NCBI GenBank assembly: GCA_016778825.1
Contig: JADHOU010000085.1
Coordinates: forward strand, 1-6,809
Length of the DNA stretch: 6,809 bases
DNA from: Candidatus Puniceispirillum sp.
GTDB lineage: Bacteria; Pseudomonadota; Alphaproteobacteria; Puniceispirillales; Puniceispirillaceae
Direction of reading: 5' to 3'
Part shown: one piece after another, positions 5,741 to 6,809 of the stretch
Layout of the letters: each line of letters starts with the position of its first letter
Position numbering within the stretch: the first letter of the stretch is position 1
Made by a program: the position numbers and the translations under genes
Notes under the pieces: generated by a model
Told to the model about the DNA's origin: nothing
What the model saw: the letters and a program-made list of their open reading frames with translations, nothing else
Database searches by the model: none

Positions 5741-6809
5741 TTGACCGAAACGAAATGCCCAAAACAGGTCAATCGTGACATCATAAGACGGATTTGGCGA
5801 GGCTGGATTGTTGGCTATCTGCCACGGCTTATCACGGCGCTTTTGCTGATGATTGTCGTGGCGGCAAGCGCGTCAGCCTACCCGCTTTTAACAAAATATA
5901 TTTTCAATGGGCTTGCCGATGGCAGGGCGGATGAAATCATCTGGTTGGCGCCGCCAGTGATTATTCTGTTTGCGCTTGTCAAAGGCACGGCGTTATTTGC
6001 ACAAACGGTTATTGTGAATGCGCTTGCGCTTCGGGTGAGTGCCGATTTGCAAAAAGATATGGCAAAAACCCTGATCGAGGCCGACCTGCAAACCATCACC
6101 CGTGAACCGGCAGGGGTGTTCATGTCGCGCATCATGAATGATTTGAATCTGGTTCGTGAAGCCTTGGTTAGATTGGCCAATAATCTGGTTCGTGACAGTT
6201 TAACCATTGTGGTTCTGATTGGCGCGATGATCTGGCTTGATTGGCTGATGGCGCTTGTCGTGATTGGCGTCTATCCGCTGGCAATGGGGCCGATCATCAA
6301 GATTGGCAACCGCCAGCGCAAAGCCTCGGGAAATCTGCAAACCCACATGGAAGGCGTGACCGCGCTTCTTGCTGAGACCTTGCAAGGGGCGCGAATGGTC
6401 AAGGCCTATCAGCGTGAAGATGCTGAAACATCGCGAACGTATCAGGCTTTTGATGGGCTATATGGACGGCTTGTCGGACTGTTGACTGGCCGCGCCAAGA
6501 TTGATCCGATCTTGGAAGTGGTCGGCGGGATTGCCGTTGGCGGTGTTGTTGCGCTTGCCAGTTGGCGTGTTGCCAATGGCGATATGCAGGTTGGTGATGT
6601 GATTGCCTTCATCACAACGCTTATTTTGCTGGTGCAGCCGGTGCGCGCCATTGGCACCTTAAATGCTGTTACCCAAGAAGGGCTTGCCGCTTGTGAGCGT
6701 ATTTTGGCGCTGTTGGATACGCCGCGCATGATTACTGATCGGCAAAATGCGCCGGTGCTGGCGGTGAAACAGGGACAGATTGCCTATGATAATGTTGGAT
6801 TTGCCTATG
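5741..6809 (+). CDS. msbA: MsbA-type ABC exporter (membrane domain fused to ATPase), 3' end beyond the window
   Basis: The open frame continues off the right edge; 356 residues are visible. From TTG 5741 the protein begins TETKCPKQVNRDIIRRIWRG after the initiator residue, followed by TM1 (about 26-50, with the AYPLLTKYIF motif typical of MsbA-like exporters). The remaining type I exporter helices follow. Family marks are EPAGVFMSRIMNDLNLVREA (from codon 123), MEGVTALLAETLQGARMVKAYQRE, GDVIAFITTLILLVQPVRAIG and GLAACERILALLD. The visible end, AYDNVGFAY, opens the nucleotide-binding domain at its A-loop tyrosine; Walker A and later motifs lie outside. MsbA flips core-lipid A across the inner membrane by ATP hydrolysis. 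Divergence from a lipid A operon supports that role, but multidrug or other lipid exporters share this architecture. The TTG start is chosen for its AGGA site eight bases upstream; the frame is open back to the stop at 5651. Confidence 0.85.
   Translation, partial: MTETKCPKQVNRDIIRRIWRGWIVGYLPRLITALLLMIVVAASASAYPLLTKYIFNGLADGRADEIIWLAPPVIILFALVKGTALFAQTVIVNALALRVSADLQKDMAKTLIEADLQTITREPAGVFMSRIMNDLNLVREALVRLANNLVRDSLTIVVLIGAMIWLDWLMALVVIGVYPLAMGPIIKIGNRQRKASGNLQTHMEGVTALLAETLQGARMVKAYQREDAETSRTYQAFDGLYGRLVGLLTGRAKIDPILEVVGGIAVGGVVALASWRVANGDMQVGDVIAFITTLILLVQPVRAIGTLNAVTQEGLAACERILALLDTPRMITDRQNAPVLAVKQGQIAYDNVGFAY

Noticed and set aside
5878..6207. Minus-strand frame of 109 codons inside the msbA-like gene, and similar frames at 6200-6385 and 6442-6729
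   Set aside because: All are antisense to a clear ABC exporter membrane domain, with compositions expected of shadow frames.
1..6809. A novel defence or mobile system
   Set aside because: Every sizeable frame is accounted for by housekeeping genes of purine synthesis, DNA repair and lipid A synthesis or export. No transposase, integrase, toxin or nuclease-effector signature was seen.

Overview
This window looks like a conserved stretch of an alphaproteobacterial chromosome. The reasons are the gene content and order (purD next to a divergent xseA, then a lipid A/Kdo gene block and an MsbA-type ABC transporter), an XseA ending in a basic Lys/Pro-rich tail with a terminal Leu-Phe, and a base composition of roughly half G+C by eye. 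A marine SAR116-like lineage is one possibility, but that is a guess from composition and protein style and cannot be proven here. I see no mobile element, tRNA, rRNA, CRISPR array or prophage gene.

Layout. Bases 1-26 hold the first nine codons of purD on the minus strand. A 54-base gap separates it from divergent xseA (81-1583, +), the large subunit of exodeoxyribonuclease VII, whose C-terminal tail carries a perfect eight-copy hexanucleotide repeat. xseA converges with zero spacing on a four-gene minus-strand operon. In transcription order the operon is a DUF374 (LpxJ-like) acyltransferase (5461-4787), waaA/kdtA (4790-3489), lpxK (3475-2486) and an LpxL/HtrB-type late acyltransferase (2480-1584). 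Junctions are a 4-base overlap, 13 bases and 5 bases, so one transcript is likely. A 279-base region (5462-5740) separates this operon from a divergent, truncated ABC exporter gene (msbA-like, from TTG 5741 to beyond the window end). It holds candidate promoters for both sides and an AT-rich imperfect inverted repeat.

How the genes work together. LpxK phosphorylates the 4' position of the lipid A disaccharide to give lipid IVA. WaaA adds Kdo. The LpxL-type enzyme and probably the DUF374 enzyme add secondary acyl chains. The MsbA-type exporter would flip the core-lipid A across the inner membrane. The window therefore covers the late Raetz pathway from lipid IVA formation to export. purD and xseA serve purine synthesis and DNA repair and are probably neighbours by conserved synteny only.

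I did not find a clearly undescribed system. The points most worth a second look are the in-frame repeat in xseA, the pairing of two different late-acyltransferase families in one operon, the back-to-back stop codons, and the inverted repeat between the divergent lipid A promoters.
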